DNA of 64,000 nt, taken from CANJDH01 sp964443245 (GTDB taxonomy: Bacteria > Pseudomonadota > Gammaproteobacteria > Burkholderiales > JAEUOS01). The stretch lies in assembly GCA_964443245.1 (NCBI GenBank), contig CAYUEG010000004.1, forward strand, positions 1 to 64,000. The letters run 5' to 3'. Position numbers and translations under genes: made by a program. Numbering within the stretch: position 1 is the stretch's first letter; each line of letters starts with the position of its first letter. The notes beneath the pieces were generated by a model. The model searched no databases. It was not told the origin of the DNA and was given only the letters and a program-made list of their open reading frames with translations. This document shows positions 22,824-31,387 of the stretch, piece by piece.

Positions 22824-24578
22824 CTATTCGCGAAACCTGTTGACGATCGGGTAGCGCCAATCGCGTCCGAACGCCCGGTGGGTGACCCGCACGCCCACCG
22901 GCGCCTGGCGCCGCTTGTATTCGTTGATGCGGATCAGCCGTACCACTTTCTCCACATCGGCCGCCGGGATGCCGCTGGCAATGATCTCCGCCGGACTCTT
23001 GTCCTCCTCGACGTACGCCGCCAGGATTGCATCGAGCACGTCGTATTCGGGCAGGCTGTCCTGGTCTTTCTGGTCCGGCCGCAGCTCGGCTGACGGCGGC
23101 CGCGTGATGATGCGTTCGGGAATCACCTCCTGGCCCTCGGGCGACACCTTGTTGCGATAGACGGCCAGGCGGTAAACCAGGGTTTTGGCGATATCCTTGA
23201 TGACGGCAAACCCGCCGGCCATATCGCCATAGAGCGTGCAGTATCCGACCGCCATTTCGCTCTTGTTGCCGGTGGTGAGGACGATGGAGCCGAACTTGTT
23301 CGAGAGCGCCATCAAAAGAGTACCGCGAATGCGCGCCTGGATATTTTCCTCGGTGGCATCGACCGCACGGTCCTTGAACTCGCCAGCAAGGGCGCCGAGG
23401 AACTGATCGAACATCGGCTTGATGGCGATTTCGTCATAGCGCACGCCCAGCCGCTTGACCATTTCACGCGAATCGATCCAGGAGATGTCAGCGGTGTACT
23501 GCGAAGGCATCATGACGGCGCGGACCTTGTCAGCGCCGATAGCGTCGCAGGCAATCGCCAGTGTCAGGGCAGAATCAATGCCGCCGGAAAGACCGATGAT
23601 GGCGCCGGGAAAGCCGTTCTTGCCGATGTAATCGGCCACGCCCAGCTTGAGCGCGGCGTAGACCTCGGCATCCGGGTGCATGTCGGCATCGACGCGAAAG
23701 CCCTTGAGGGCAGCCGGTTCCTGATACCCCGCATCGAGCACCACCATGTCGTGTGCTTCGACGAACAGCGGCATCTGCAACTGCACCTTGCCGTTCGCAT
23801 CGAGCGCAAAGGAACCGCCGTCAAACACCAGTTCATCCTGTGCGCCCACCAGGTTGCAATAGACCACCGGCAGGCCGGTTTCGCGGATCCGCTCGCGCAC
23901 CACGCTGTAACGCGTGGCCGATTTCTTCATGTGGAACGGCGAGGCGTTCAACACCAGCAGCGCCTGGGCCCCGGCCTGCTTGGCCGCCTTGGCCGCTTCG
24001 GCATCCCACGCATCCGGGCGGGAAGCGAGCATGCCCTTCAATTGGTCCAGCGAAGGTTCCGGGCGCGTGGTCAGGGGGCCCAGATTGCCCCAGATGTCCT
24101 CGCAAATCAGCACACCCAGCTTGATGCCTTCGACCTCCACCACCACCGGCGTATCTCCGGGGGTGAAGTACCGCTGCTCGTCAAACACCGTGTAGTTGGG
24201 CAGGTTGTGCTTGCGGTAGATCGCCTGCACCTTGCCGCCACGCATCACGGCGGCGGCGTTGTAGCGCAACATGCCGGCGGCTTCCGGAAATCCGACAATT
24301 GCCGTCACCTGTGGTGCTACCGCCGCCAGTTCCGCCGCCAGTTCCGCCAGGCGCGCGGCACACGCCGCCATGAATCCCTGGCGCAACAACAGGTCTTCCG
24401 GGGGGTACCCGCACAGGGCCAATTCGGGGGTCAGCAGCACGCGCGCACCCTGGGTTTCGGCACGGCGCGCCGCTTCGACGATCTTGCGGCTGTTGCCGGC
24501 CAGGTCGCCTACCGTGCAGTTGATCTGCGCCAGCATCACCGTCACCTTGGTGGGGAGCAGCATCGGGCTATCATTCAT
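22824..24578 (-). CDS. nadE: Glutamine-dependent NAD+ synthetase
   Basis: NadE amidates nicotinic acid adenine dinucleotide in the last step of NAD+ synthesis. The 584-residue protein joins an N-terminal nitrilase-type glutaminase (Glu in LTPELALCGYPPEDLL, Lys in YRKHNLPNY, Cys in GVLICEDIWG) to a C-terminal synthetase with the PP-loop IGLSGGIDSALTLAIA and TTGNKSEMAVGYCTLYGD. The start could be the first ATG or an in-frame one 14 codons later (MLAQINCTVGDLAGN), which matches the usual N-terminus. The PII gene follows in the same direction. In other proteobacteria PII binds NadE and controls its use of glutamine. Confidence 0.95.
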   Translation of the reverse strand: MNDSPMLLPTKVTVMLAQINCTVGDLAGNSRKIVEAARRAETQGARVLLTPELALCGYPPEDLLLRQGFMAACAARLAELAAELAAVAPQVTAIVGFPEAAGMLRYNAAAVMRGGKVQAIYRKHNLPNYTVFDEQRYFTPGDTPVVVEVEGIKLGVLICEDIWGNLGPLTTRPEPSLDQLKGMLASRPDAWDAEAAKAAKQAGAQALLVLNASPFHMKKSATRYSVVRERIRETGLPVVYCNLVGAQDELVFDGGSFALDANGKVQLQMPLFVEAHDMVVLDAGYQEPAALKGFRVDADMHPDAEVYAALKLGVADYIGKNGFPGAIIGLSGGIDSALTLAIACDAIGADKVRAVMMPSQYTADISWIDSREMVKRLGVRYDEIAIKPMFDQFLGALAGEFKDRAVDATEENIQARIRGTLLMALSNKFGSIVLTTGNKSEMAVGYCTLYGDMAGGFAVIKDIAKTLVYRLAVYRNKVSPEGQEVIPERIITRPPSAELRPDQKDQDSLPEYDVLDAILAAYVEEDKSPAEIIASGIPAADVEKVVRLIRINEYKRRQAPVGVRVTHRAFGRDWRYPIVNRFRE

Positions 24579-24713
24579 GTTCGATTCACGTCAGATTGAT
24601 TTCGTTGTTCGCTGGCAACGCAGATTCCCAGGCATCACGGCCGGCGACATCGCAGGCGACGTGGTGGGCGTGCTGTTCCACGCAAATCGCGCGTTCCCGG
24701 ACCGATTATCTCA

Positions 24714-25907
24714 TTGCCCCCTTCCTCCCGCTTCAACGTGCCCGCCCCGCTCTTTCGCATTCTTGATTCAATCGAATCGATCTCGCCGCTCGCCTGGAAC
24801 GCCATGGTGGACGGACATCCTCTGCTGCGCCATGAGTTCCTCCACGCCCTGCACGAAACCGCCTGTGCTTCCGAGAAAGCCGGGTGGACCCCCCAGTATC
24901 TGACGATGTGGGATGCACAGGACAAAGGGAGCACCGGCGAGGCAACCTTTGCTGGCGCCATGCCGCTTTACGTCAAGACCCATTCCTACGGCGAGTATGT
25001 ATTCGACTGGGCCTGGGCGGACGCGTACCAGCGCAATGGGCTGGAGTATTACCCCAAGCTGCTGTGCGCCATTCCGTTCACGCCCTGCACCGGCACGCGC
25101 CTTCTGGCGCGCGACGAAGAGGGCCGAAGAGCCTTGGTGGGAGCGGCTCTTGGCCTGGCGGGCGATGCCGCGGTGTCTTCCCTGCACGTGCTGTTCCCGC
25201 TTGAAAGAGAAGCCCCGCTCCTCACCGGCGCAGGCATGATGCTGCGGCGTACCGTGCAGTTTCACTGGACCAACCAGGGCTATGCCGATTTTGATGCGTT
25301 TCTGGCCACCATGTCGCACGACAAACGCAAGAAGATCAAGCAGGAGCGCCGCAAGGTGCGTGAGGCGGGAATCACCTTTCGCCATCTTGAGGGTAATGCC
25401 ATCACTCCGGCGTTGTGGCGATTCTGGTATCGCTGCTATGCCCATACCTACCGCGCCCATCACTCCACCCCGTACCTGAATCTGGCCTTCTTCGAACGGA
25501 TAGGCGCCACCATGCCGGAGAATCTTCTGCTGGTGGTCGGCAGCATGAACGGCGAAGACGTCTGTGCATCCCTTTGCATCCACAACGGCAAAACCCTCTA
25601 CGGACGCTACTGGGGCGCAATCGGCTACTCACCCGGTTTGCACTTCGAAACCTGCTACTACCAGCCGCTGGAATTTTGCATCGCCCGGCAGATTGCCACC
25701 TTTGAAGGCGGCGCCCAGGGGGAACACAAACTGGCGCGCGGCTTTCTGCCGGTGGAAACCTTGTCGGCGCACTGGCTCAAGCACCCGCAGTTTGCCGATG
25801 CGGTGGAACACTTCCTGGCACGCGAATCCTCCGGGATTCACCGCTATGTGGACGAATTGAACGAACATAGCCCGTTCAAGAAACCTGTCACCGATTCTGC
25901 GGTCTGA
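24714..25907 (+). CDS. FemAB-like / GNAT-fold protein (COG3146 type)
   Basis: The 397-residue protein matches the FemAB-like GNAT family often annotated as peptidogalycan biosynthesis or DUF482: HPLLRHEFLHALHETA near the start, PLYVKTHSYGEYVFDWAWADAY, FLATMSHDKRKKIKQERRKV and the C-terminal FEGGAQGEHKLARGFLPVETLSAHW. It probably transfers an acyl or aminoacyl group; the substrate is unknown. No ATG fits the start; TTG at 24714 or GTG at 24738 are the candidates and no strong ribosome-binding site separates them. A REP-like repeat copy lies inside the gene and is read in frame. Confidence 0.8.
   Translation: MPPSSRFNVPAPLFRILDSIESISPLAWNAMVDGHPLLRHEFLHALHETACASEKAGWTPQYLTMWDAQDKGSTGEATFAGAMPLYVKTHSYGEYVFDWAWADAYQRNGLEYYPKLLCAIPFTPCTGTRLLARDEEGRRALVGAALGLAGDAAVSSLHVLFPLEREAPLLTGAGMMLRRTVQFHWTNQGYADFDAFLATMSHDKRKKIKQERRKVREAGITFRHLEGNAITPALWRFWYRCYAHTYRAHHSTPYLNLAFFERIGATMPENLLLVVGSMNGEDVCASLCIHNGKTLYGRYWGAIGYSPGLHFETCYYQPLEFCIARQIATFEGGAQGEHKLARGFLPVETLSAHWLKHPQFADAVEHFLARESSGIHRYVDELNEHSPFKKPVTDSAV
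25132..25150 (+). repeat. REP-like repeat copy D (in FemAB-like gene)
   Basis: The sequence CCTTGGTGGGAGCGGCTCT carries the shared 11-base core and is read in frame as LVGAAL. Confidence 0.6.
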
Positions 25908-26056
25908 AGCGTTACAGGTTCTGCACGGCTCGTCCGCTTCACGGGCGACCGATGGCAGAACAGGTGCAACCCCGAATCGTGTCCCACCGGCTGTATTTGC
26001 CAGCCTTGCCATTGCAAACGCTGCAAGAATGCCAATCTGCTCATGAGGATGCTGCC

Positions 26057-26632
26057 ATGCCTTTGCTTCGCCTTACGAGTCCCATTGCCGCACCCGGCCG
26101 GTGCGGCCTGCTCCTGTGTCTGGCACTGGTCGTCACAGGCTGTGCGACCGCGCCCCAGGGAGCACGCGTCGAGCGCCTCACGCCGGAGCAGCTGGCAGCC
26201 CTGAAGCCGGTGCCGAACCCCACGGTATCACTGGAAGAAATCGTCACGCTCTCCCGCACCGGAACGCCACCCGCCACCATCATTGAACGCCTGGCCAGCA
26301 CCGGCACCTGGCATGCCTTGTCGCCGCAACAGATCATTGAATTGAACCAGCAGGGGGTCGACCGAAGCGTCATCGACCACCTGGCCGCCGCCGAGGAGCG
26401 TGCCCGTCAAGCCACCTTGATCACCCAACTGGCCGACCGTGACGCCAAGGCTGCGCAAGAACTGGCGCGAGAGCGGGCGCGGCGCCAGGCCTTGCAGCAG
26501 CGTCACCAAAACTGGAATTGGGGCATTGGCTACGGATTTGGCGGCCCCTACACCCAGTTTGGCTGGCGCAGCGGCGGCTGGCCCGGTTACTACTACGATC
26601 CGTTCTTTCGGAGCTGGCGGCCGCGCTGGTAG
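26057..26632 (+). CDS. Small lipoprotein with aromatic/Gly-rich tail
   Basis: The 191-residue protein has a signal peptide ending in the lipobox VVTGC, so it is predicted to be lipidated and placed in the outer membrane. The middle (SLEEIVTLSRTGTPPATIIERLASTGTWHALSPQQIIELNQQGVDRSVIDHL) is a helical repeat like those of short envelope lipoproteins. A charged helix follows, and the tail (NWGIGYGFGGPYTQFGW..., YYYDPFFRSWRPRW) is rich in Trp, Tyr and Gly. The ATG at 26057 is preceded by GAGGAT. The function is not known. Confidence 0.8.
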   Translation: MPLLRLTSPIAAPGRCGLLLCLALVVTGCATAPQGARVERLTPEQLAALKPVPNPTVSLEEIVTLSRTGTPPATIIERLASTGTWHALSPQQIIELNQQGVDRSVIDHLAAAEERARQATLITQLADRDAKAAQELARERARRQALQQRHQNWNWGIGYGFGGPYTQFGWRSGGWPGYYYDPFFRSWRPRW

Positions 26633-26669
26633 GTACGCGCTCGGGCCGTGGCAAGCCGCCCGCCCTGTG

Positions 26670-27860
26670 TCACTCGCGCGCTTCGGCCGCCAACCGGTAG
26701 TAACGATGGGCGGCATCGCCCTGGCCGGAGCGCTCCATCAGCCGCGCCAGCTCAAGCCAGATGCCAGAGGACGGTGCGACCGCAGCGGCCTGTTCCAGGA
26801 AGTGTTGGGCTTTTCCCCATAGCTGCTGGCGTGCGCACAGGCGCCCCAAGGCCCGCAGCATGCCCGCATCACCCGGGTGCGCGAGCAACCAGTTCTCCGC
26901 CCGCTCCAGCTGTCTGGCGACATCGCGTTCGCTCGCCGCTACACAGTCGGCATACTGTTCGGCCAGCGCGCTATCCCATTCATGCTCCAGCGCAGCCTCA
27001 ATCACGGCCTGCGCCTCGTCCATCAGACCGACCCGGATCAGACCTTGCGCCACCATGCCCGCCACGCGCGGGGCGTGCCGGTCATTGCGTGGCATGCGCT
27101 TCAGACGCTCCCGCAACTGATCCGCATCACCGGTCGCGAACAGCGCGGCGTAGGCGGCCTCGCGGGTGCGCGCGGCCACGGCCGGGTGGAGCGCCTTGCG
27201 CTCCTCAAGCTGGCGGGCCACCTTCAGGGCGGCCTCCCACTGCCCCGCATTGCTCATGGCCTTCAGGGCCAGGCGCTGGGTCGCAATATGGCGGGCACCG
27301 CTCCGATTGAGTTCCTCCAGACGCTGCAGGGCCTCGGCATCACGCCGGTCGTCGACCAGCATTTCCGCTTCTGCCATCAGGCGAGCGTGATTGAGCGCCA
27401 TGCCCGTGCCCTCACGGGTCGCTGCGGCGGCCTTGGCCAGCCAGACATCGCGCAAGGCGCGGTTCTCCAGTCGATGCGCCGCGCGGGCTGCCAGCAGGGC
27501 GGCCAGTGCCGCCTCCTCTCCGGCGGCATAGGCTGCACCGGCCGCACGCTCAGCCCGGGCGAAACGGCCTTCGAAAGAAGCGCGCATGGCATCAAACAGC
27601 GAGTGACGGGCCTTCTCAAGGGCGCGAGCGGTGCGAAATGCCTGCACCCGCTCCGGCAGCCCAAGCGTGTAAATGGCCGCGCGGATGAACAGATACAGCA
27701 TGGCAAAAGCGCCACCGAGCAGCAGCAGAAACAGCGTCAGGGACAATTCGATGCGCTTCGGCGGCACAAAGAACAGCACATACCCATCGTTGTAGCGCGC
27801 CGCCAATGACAGCCCGACTGCCAGCCCAAACAGCCCCAGAATCCAGAACAGGCCACGCAT
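26670..27860 (-). CDS. hemY: HemY-like inner-membrane TPR protein
   Basis: The 396-residue protein starts with two membrane helices (LFWILGLFGLAVGLSLAA and LTLFLLLLGGAFAMLYLFI), the HemY_N signature, followed by TPR-like helical repeats to the end. In proteobacteria this HemY is encoded with hemX after hemCD and is thought to support haem synthesis, but it is not the protoporphyrinogen oxidase also called HemY. It is the last gene of the leftward hemC-hemD-hemX-hemY unit, 14 bases after hemX. Confidence 0.9.
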   Translation of the reverse strand: MRGLFWILGLFGLAVGLSLAARYNDGYVLFFVPPKRIELSLTLFLLLLGGAFAMLYLFIRAAIYTLGLPERVQAFRTARALEKARHSLFDAMRASFEGRFARAERAAGAAYAAGEEAALAALLAARAAHRLENRALRDVWLAKAAAATREGTGMALNHARLMAEAEMLVDDRRDAEALQRLEELNRSGARHIATQRLALKAMSNAGQWEAALKVARQLEERKALHPAVAARTREAAYAALFATGDADQLRERLKRMPRNDRHAPRVAGMVAQGLIRVGLMDEAQAVIEAALEHEWDSALAEQYADCVAASERDVARQLERAENWLLAHPGDAGMLRALGRLCARQQLWGKAQHFLEQAAAVAPSSGIWLELARLMERSGQGDAAHRYYRLAAEARE

Positions 27861-27874
27861 GCCGTCGGCGCTGC

Positions 27875-29098
27875 CTACTTCACGGCCGCACGCGGCGCAC
27901 GGAAGTTGCGCACCGCGTTCAGGCTTTCGGAAAGATTCGGCAATTCAATACTGACTGCACTGCCCGATAGCGCACGCAGGGAGGCCACGGCAGCTGCACC
28001 ATTGCGGGATCGCACATCGACATAGCGATTGATCCAGCCGATCGCCGCTTCCAGGTCACTGCGAAACAAGGCCTCATTGCGCTGCAACAGCGCAATGCGG
28101 GCGTTGAGGAGGCGCAACTTGAGATTCTCGCGCACAAAGAACGCCTGGTTCGGTGACAGCAGCACGGGCTCCGCATCGCCGATGTCACGGATCCGGATCA
28201 ACTGCAGGAACTGCTGCCAGGCGTCATCGCGCAGGCGCGCGAAAGCGGTCGGTTCGGCAGCCTTGCCGTCCCTGCTCCCCTTGGGCTCAGCGCCCCCTGC
28301 TGCAGCGTCCTGCGCCCTTGCCTGGTCCGCCTGACGCTGCGCGGCGCGCGCCGCCGATTGCGGCTGCAGGCGTTCGTCGAACTGCAGAGGCAGCGCGTCG
28401 ACGGCGGCGATGACGGCATCGAGCCTTAAGGCAAGCCCGGAGGTATCGACGAAAGGCAGCCCCTTCAGGCGCTCGATGTCACGCTGCAGGGCGCGGCGCA
28501 CCGAGATGAACTGTGCCTTGTCGGCACGCCCCAGGCGCAGGTCGGCATTCTGCAGGGCGATCAACGCACCGCGTACATTGCCGGCCAGCTGCAACTGTTG
28601 CGATGCCAGGGTCAAGGTCTGCTCGATCTCGGTCAATGCCCAGTCATCACGATTGCGCGACAGGTCCTGATACAGCGCTTCGAGCGCGGTTTGCTGGCTT
28701 TGCGAATCCGCCAGACGCGCCTCCAGTGCGGCTAGCTTGGTCACCGCCTCGCGCACGCGCTCCTGCGCCTCGCGCGCGAGCGCCCCCTGCTGGCGCATCG
28801 CTTCGCCCTCCGTCTTCAGACGCTGCGCCACTTCCTGCGCAAGGTGGTCGACCTGGCGCCGGGTATCCCACCAGTTGAAGAGGAACAACAGCGCCAGAAC
28901 GGCAACGGCCATGCGCGGCCGTGTCCACCAGACCTTTGACCGCTCCAGCCATCCCGGGGGCGCCATCGCGCCAGAACCGTTGGTGGGAGCGGCTCCCAGC
29001 TCTCCTGTACCGGACGATCCGGCGCTCTCCTGCGGACGTGCGGCAGCACCCGGCACAGGCGTGCCCTCCGCTGCCGGTGACCGGATCGGCTCGCTCAT
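27875..29098 (-). CDS. hemX: HemX-like membrane protein
   Basis: The 407-residue protein has a disordered Pro/Ala/Gly-rich cytoplasmic N-terminus, one membrane helix (MAVAVLALLFLFNWWDTRRQV), a coiled coil rich in Gln/Ala/Glu and a C-terminal region with AEPVLLSPNQAFFVRENLKLRLLNARIALLQRNEALFRSDLEAA, the HemX signature. It is often labelled uroporphyrinogen-III C-methyltransferase, but no methyltransferase motif is present. The ATG overlaps the hemD stop (ATGA). A REP-like repeat copy is encoded in the disordered N-terminus. Confidence 0.9.
   Translation of the reverse strand: MSEPIRSPAAEGTPVPGAAARPQESAGSSGTGELGAAPTNGSGAMAPPGWLERSKVWWTRPRMAVAVLALLFLFNWWDTRRQVDHLAQEVAQRLKTEGEAMRQQGALAREAQERVREAVTKLAALEARLADSQSQQTALEALYQDLSRNRDDWALTEIEQTLTLASQQLQLAGNVRGALIALQNADLRLGRADKAQFISVRRALQRDIERLKGLPFVDTSGLALRLDAVIAAVDALPLQFDERLQPQSAARAAQRQADQARAQDAAAGGAEPKGSRDGKAAEPTAFARLRDDAWQQFLQLIRIRDIGDAEPVLLSPNQAFFVRENLKLRLLNARIALLQRNEALFRSDLEAAIGWINRYVDVRSRNGAAAVASLRALSGSAVSIELPNLSESLNAVRNFRAPRAAVK
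28978..28996 (+). repeat. REP-like repeat copy B (in hemX 5' end)
   Basis: CGTTGGTGGGAGCGGCTCC carries the shared core and a near-palindrome GGGAGC-G-GCTCC. It is antisense to hemX and encodes part of its disordered N-terminus. Confidence 0.7.
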
Positions 29099-29940
29099 GG
29101 GCAGCGCCGGAAGTAGTCCACCATGCCGCGCACCAGACCTTCGTCACCGCCGGCCGTGACCACCACGTTGAGCACGCCGCGCTGGCGCATGCACCGGCCA
29201 ATTCGCTCATGGGGCACAAACATCGGCGCCCGATTGAGCCAATTGAGCGCGTCGTTACCCAACAGCGAGAGCAGATGCTCGCCGCCCTCGGTGCTGGTGA
29301 CGGTCACGGCGTCGATGCGTGCCGCGCTCAGGAGCTGGTGCAGTGCCTGCTGATCCGGGACGGCGCGCACGCGCCGGTAGCTGGCCACCGACGTCACCGC
29401 TGCGCCTCTCGCCCGCAAGGCATCTGCCAGCCACTCGCGGCCCCCGTCCCCGCGAATGATCAGGACGCGTTGCGGCGACAGGCCCTGTCCGTCGAGTTCT
29501 GCCAACAGCCCTTCACTGTCGAACTGCCGCTTCGGTACGACCACCCGGGCGACGCCGCATTGGCGCAACTGCGCGGCCGTTCCGGGACCGGTAGCGCCGG
29601 CAGGCAACTGCGCCGGCCACCCCGCGCCCCGCGCAAAAGCATGGGTCACGGCATTGGCACTGACAAAGACCACGAGATCAAATTCTCCCAGGCGGTGCAG
29701 GCAGGCATCCAGTTCGCCCGCATCGGCCACCGGTGCAATGGCAATGGTGGGAAACCATACCGGGACGCCCCCTTCGGCGAGAATCGAGTCCGCGAGGGCC
29801 TGCGCCTGGCCGCGGGGTCGCGTCACCACGACCTGCCGGTCTGCCAGTCCGGGCGCCCTATTGCCCAGCGGTGCCAAAGGATCCGCGGCAGACCTTGGCT
29901 CACTGCTGGCTTGCCGGGCCGGCGCGGCGGGGCCGGCCAT
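29095..29940 (-). CDS. hemD: Uroporphyrinogen-III synthase
   Basis: HemD closes hydroxymethylbilane into uroporphyrinogen III with inversion of ring D. The 281-residue protein shows the weakly conserved family pattern: VVVTRPRGQAQALADSI, FDLVVFVSANAVTHAF, a central GPGTAAQLRQCG, RVLIIRGDGGREWLADALRARGAAV, SYRRV and DAVTVTSTEGGEHLLSLLG. The ATG at 29940 is one base after the hemC TGA. An upstream in-frame stretch exists but lies inside hemC and is not expected to be translated. The protein begins with about 40 low-complexity residues. Confidence 0.92.
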   Translation of the reverse strand: MAGPAAPARQASSEPRSAADPLAPLGNRAPGLADRQVVVTRPRGQAQALADSILAEGGVPVWFPTIAIAPVADAGELDACLHRLGEFDLVVFVSANAVTHAFARGAGWPAQLPAGATGPGTAAQLRQCGVARVVVPKRQFDSEGLLAELDGQGLSPQRVLIIRGDGGREWLADALRARGAAVTSVASYRRVRAVPDQQALHQLLSAARIDAVTVTSTEGGEHLLSLLGNDALNWLNRAPMFVPHERIGRCMRQRGVLNVVVTAGGDEGLVRGMVDYFRRCP

Positions 29941-29941
29941 G

Positions 29942-30880
29942 TCAGTCGCTTGCCTTGAGTGCGGCGAGAATCGCATCCGCACCCTGCTTGCGCAGTTCCA
30001 TCGCCGCGCGCTCGCCGAGCGCGACCGCGTCACCGGCCGCGCCCTGCAGTTCCGTTTCCAGCATGCGCGAACCATCGGGTGCGCCCACCCGCGCCCGCAG
30101 GACGATCAGGCTCCCCTCCATGACGCCAAAGGCAGCCAGAGGAACCGAACAACTTCCCCCCAGCGCGCGACTCACCGCGCGTTCAGCCGTGACACAGGCA
30201 TGGGTTTCGTCATGGTTCAAGGGGGCAAGCCAGGTGGCCACGTCGGCCCGGTCGGCGCGGGTTTCGATCCCGAGCGCACCCTGGCCGGCAGCCGGCAGAC
30301 TTGCCGTCGAAGGCAAAATGGAGCGAATCCGCTCAGCCAATCCGAGGCGCTTCAACCCGGCAGCGGCAAGGATGATGGCGGCGTACTCGCCGCGATCCAG
30401 TTTGCCCAGGCGCGTATCGAGATTGCCGCGCAGCGGCTCTACCCGCAAAGCCGGGTAAGCCCTGCGAATCTGCGCTTCGCGCCTCAGACTGGAGGTGCCG
30501 ACAACGCTGCCGGACGGCAAATCAGCCAGGCCGGCAAACCGGTTCGAGACAAAGGCGTCACGCGGATCTTCGCGCTTCATCACCACAGGAAGCGCAAAGC
30601 CGGCGGGCAGTTCGGCCGGCACGTCCTTCATCGAATGCACTGCCAGATCGGCCCGGCCGTCGTGCAACGCCGTCTCCAGTTCCTTGACGAACAGCCCCTT
30701 GCCGCCCACTTTCGAGAGTGTGCGATCCAGAATCTGGTCACCCTTGGTGGTCATGCCCAGAATCCGGACTTCACACTCTGGATATAATTGCTGCAGCGCA
30801 GCGCGGACATGTTCTGCCTGCCACATCGCCAGGCGGCTTTCCCGCGACGCGATGGTCAGTTGTTTGGGTGGGGAGCCCAT
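29942..30880 (-). CDS. hemC: Porphobilinogen deaminase
   Basis: HemC joins four porphobilinogen molecules into hydroxymethylbilane on a dipyrromethane cofactor. The 312-residue protein has IASRESRLAMWQA, MTTKGDQILDRTLSKVGGKGLFVKELE, DLAVHSMKDVP, GTSSLRREAQI and the cofactor-binding Cys in LGGSCSVPLAA. It heads the leftward hemCDXY unit. Its start is only 9 bases from the start chosen for the divergent thioredoxin-like gene, so the two promoters must overlap coding sequence. Confidence 0.95.
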   Translation of the reverse strand: MGSPPKQLTIASRESRLAMWQAEHVRAALQQLYPECEVRILGMTTKGDQILDRTLSKVGGKGLFVKELETALHDGRADLAVHSMKDVPAELPAGFALPVVMKREDPRDAFVSNRFAGLADLPSGSVVGTSSLRREAQIRRAYPALRVEPLRGNLDTRLGKLDRGEYAAIILAAAGLKRLGLAERIRSILPSTASLPAAGQGALGIETRADRADVATWLAPLNHDETHACVTAERAVSRALGGSCSVPLAAFGVMEGSLIVLRARVGAPDGSRMLETELQGAAGDAVALGERAAMELRKQGADAILAALKASD

Positions 30881-30889
30881 TGTTTTGAC

Positions 30890-31387
30890 GTGTTGAATCG
30901 AGTCAAAAGTTTAGCACGCGCTCTTTTGCTGACGCTGACAGCCGCGCTCTGGATGTCGCCTGTCATGGCAATTGAGCTGGCGCGCGACCTGGCCGCTGAC
31001 GCCGCCAGCGCCTCGTCCGGCTCCTCTAGTGCCCTCCGAGCCAGGCCCATCCTGCTGTTCGTGACACAGCCGGGCTGCCCTTATTGTGATCGCGCGCGAC
31101 GTCAATACCTGCGCCACATGGCCAAAGATCCGCAGTACACCAGCCGCGCGCTGCTGCGCGAGGTGTCGATTGCGGCGCAGCTCACTGATTTTGACGGTCA
31201 TCGGATCACCGGGCAGGAATTGGCGACGCGCCTGTCAATCCGCCTGTTTCCGACCATTGTGCTGGTCGACGGCACCGGCAAACTGCTGGCGCCTGCTCTG
31301 GTCGGATACACCGTACCCGACTTTTACGCGGCGTATGTGGAAGAGCGGATCACTTCAGCCGAGAAAACCCTCACTGCCAAACCATGA
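30890..31387 (+). CDS. Exported thioredoxin-like protein, CPYC motif
   Basis: The 165-residue product starts with a signal peptide (SLARALLLTLTAALWMSPVMA) and has a thioredoxin fold with the active site QPGCPYCDRARRQYL and the cis-Pro strand RLFPTIVLVDGTGKLL. It probably handles disulphides in the periplasm, similar to SoxW/DsbE-like proteins. The GTG at 30890 was chosen to keep the signal peptide without running into hemC; this start is uncertain. It overlaps ppc by four bases (ATGA), so a redox protein is translationally coupled to phosphoenolpyruvate carboxylase, which is unexpected. Confidence 0.78.
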   Translation: MLNRVKSLARALLLTLTAALWMSPVMAIELARDLAADAASASSGSSSALRARPILLFVTQPGCPYCDRARRQYLRHMAKDPQYTSRALLREVSIAAQLTDFDGHRITGQELATRLSIRLFPTIVLVDGTGKLLAPALVGYTVPDFYAAYVEERITSAEKTLTAKP

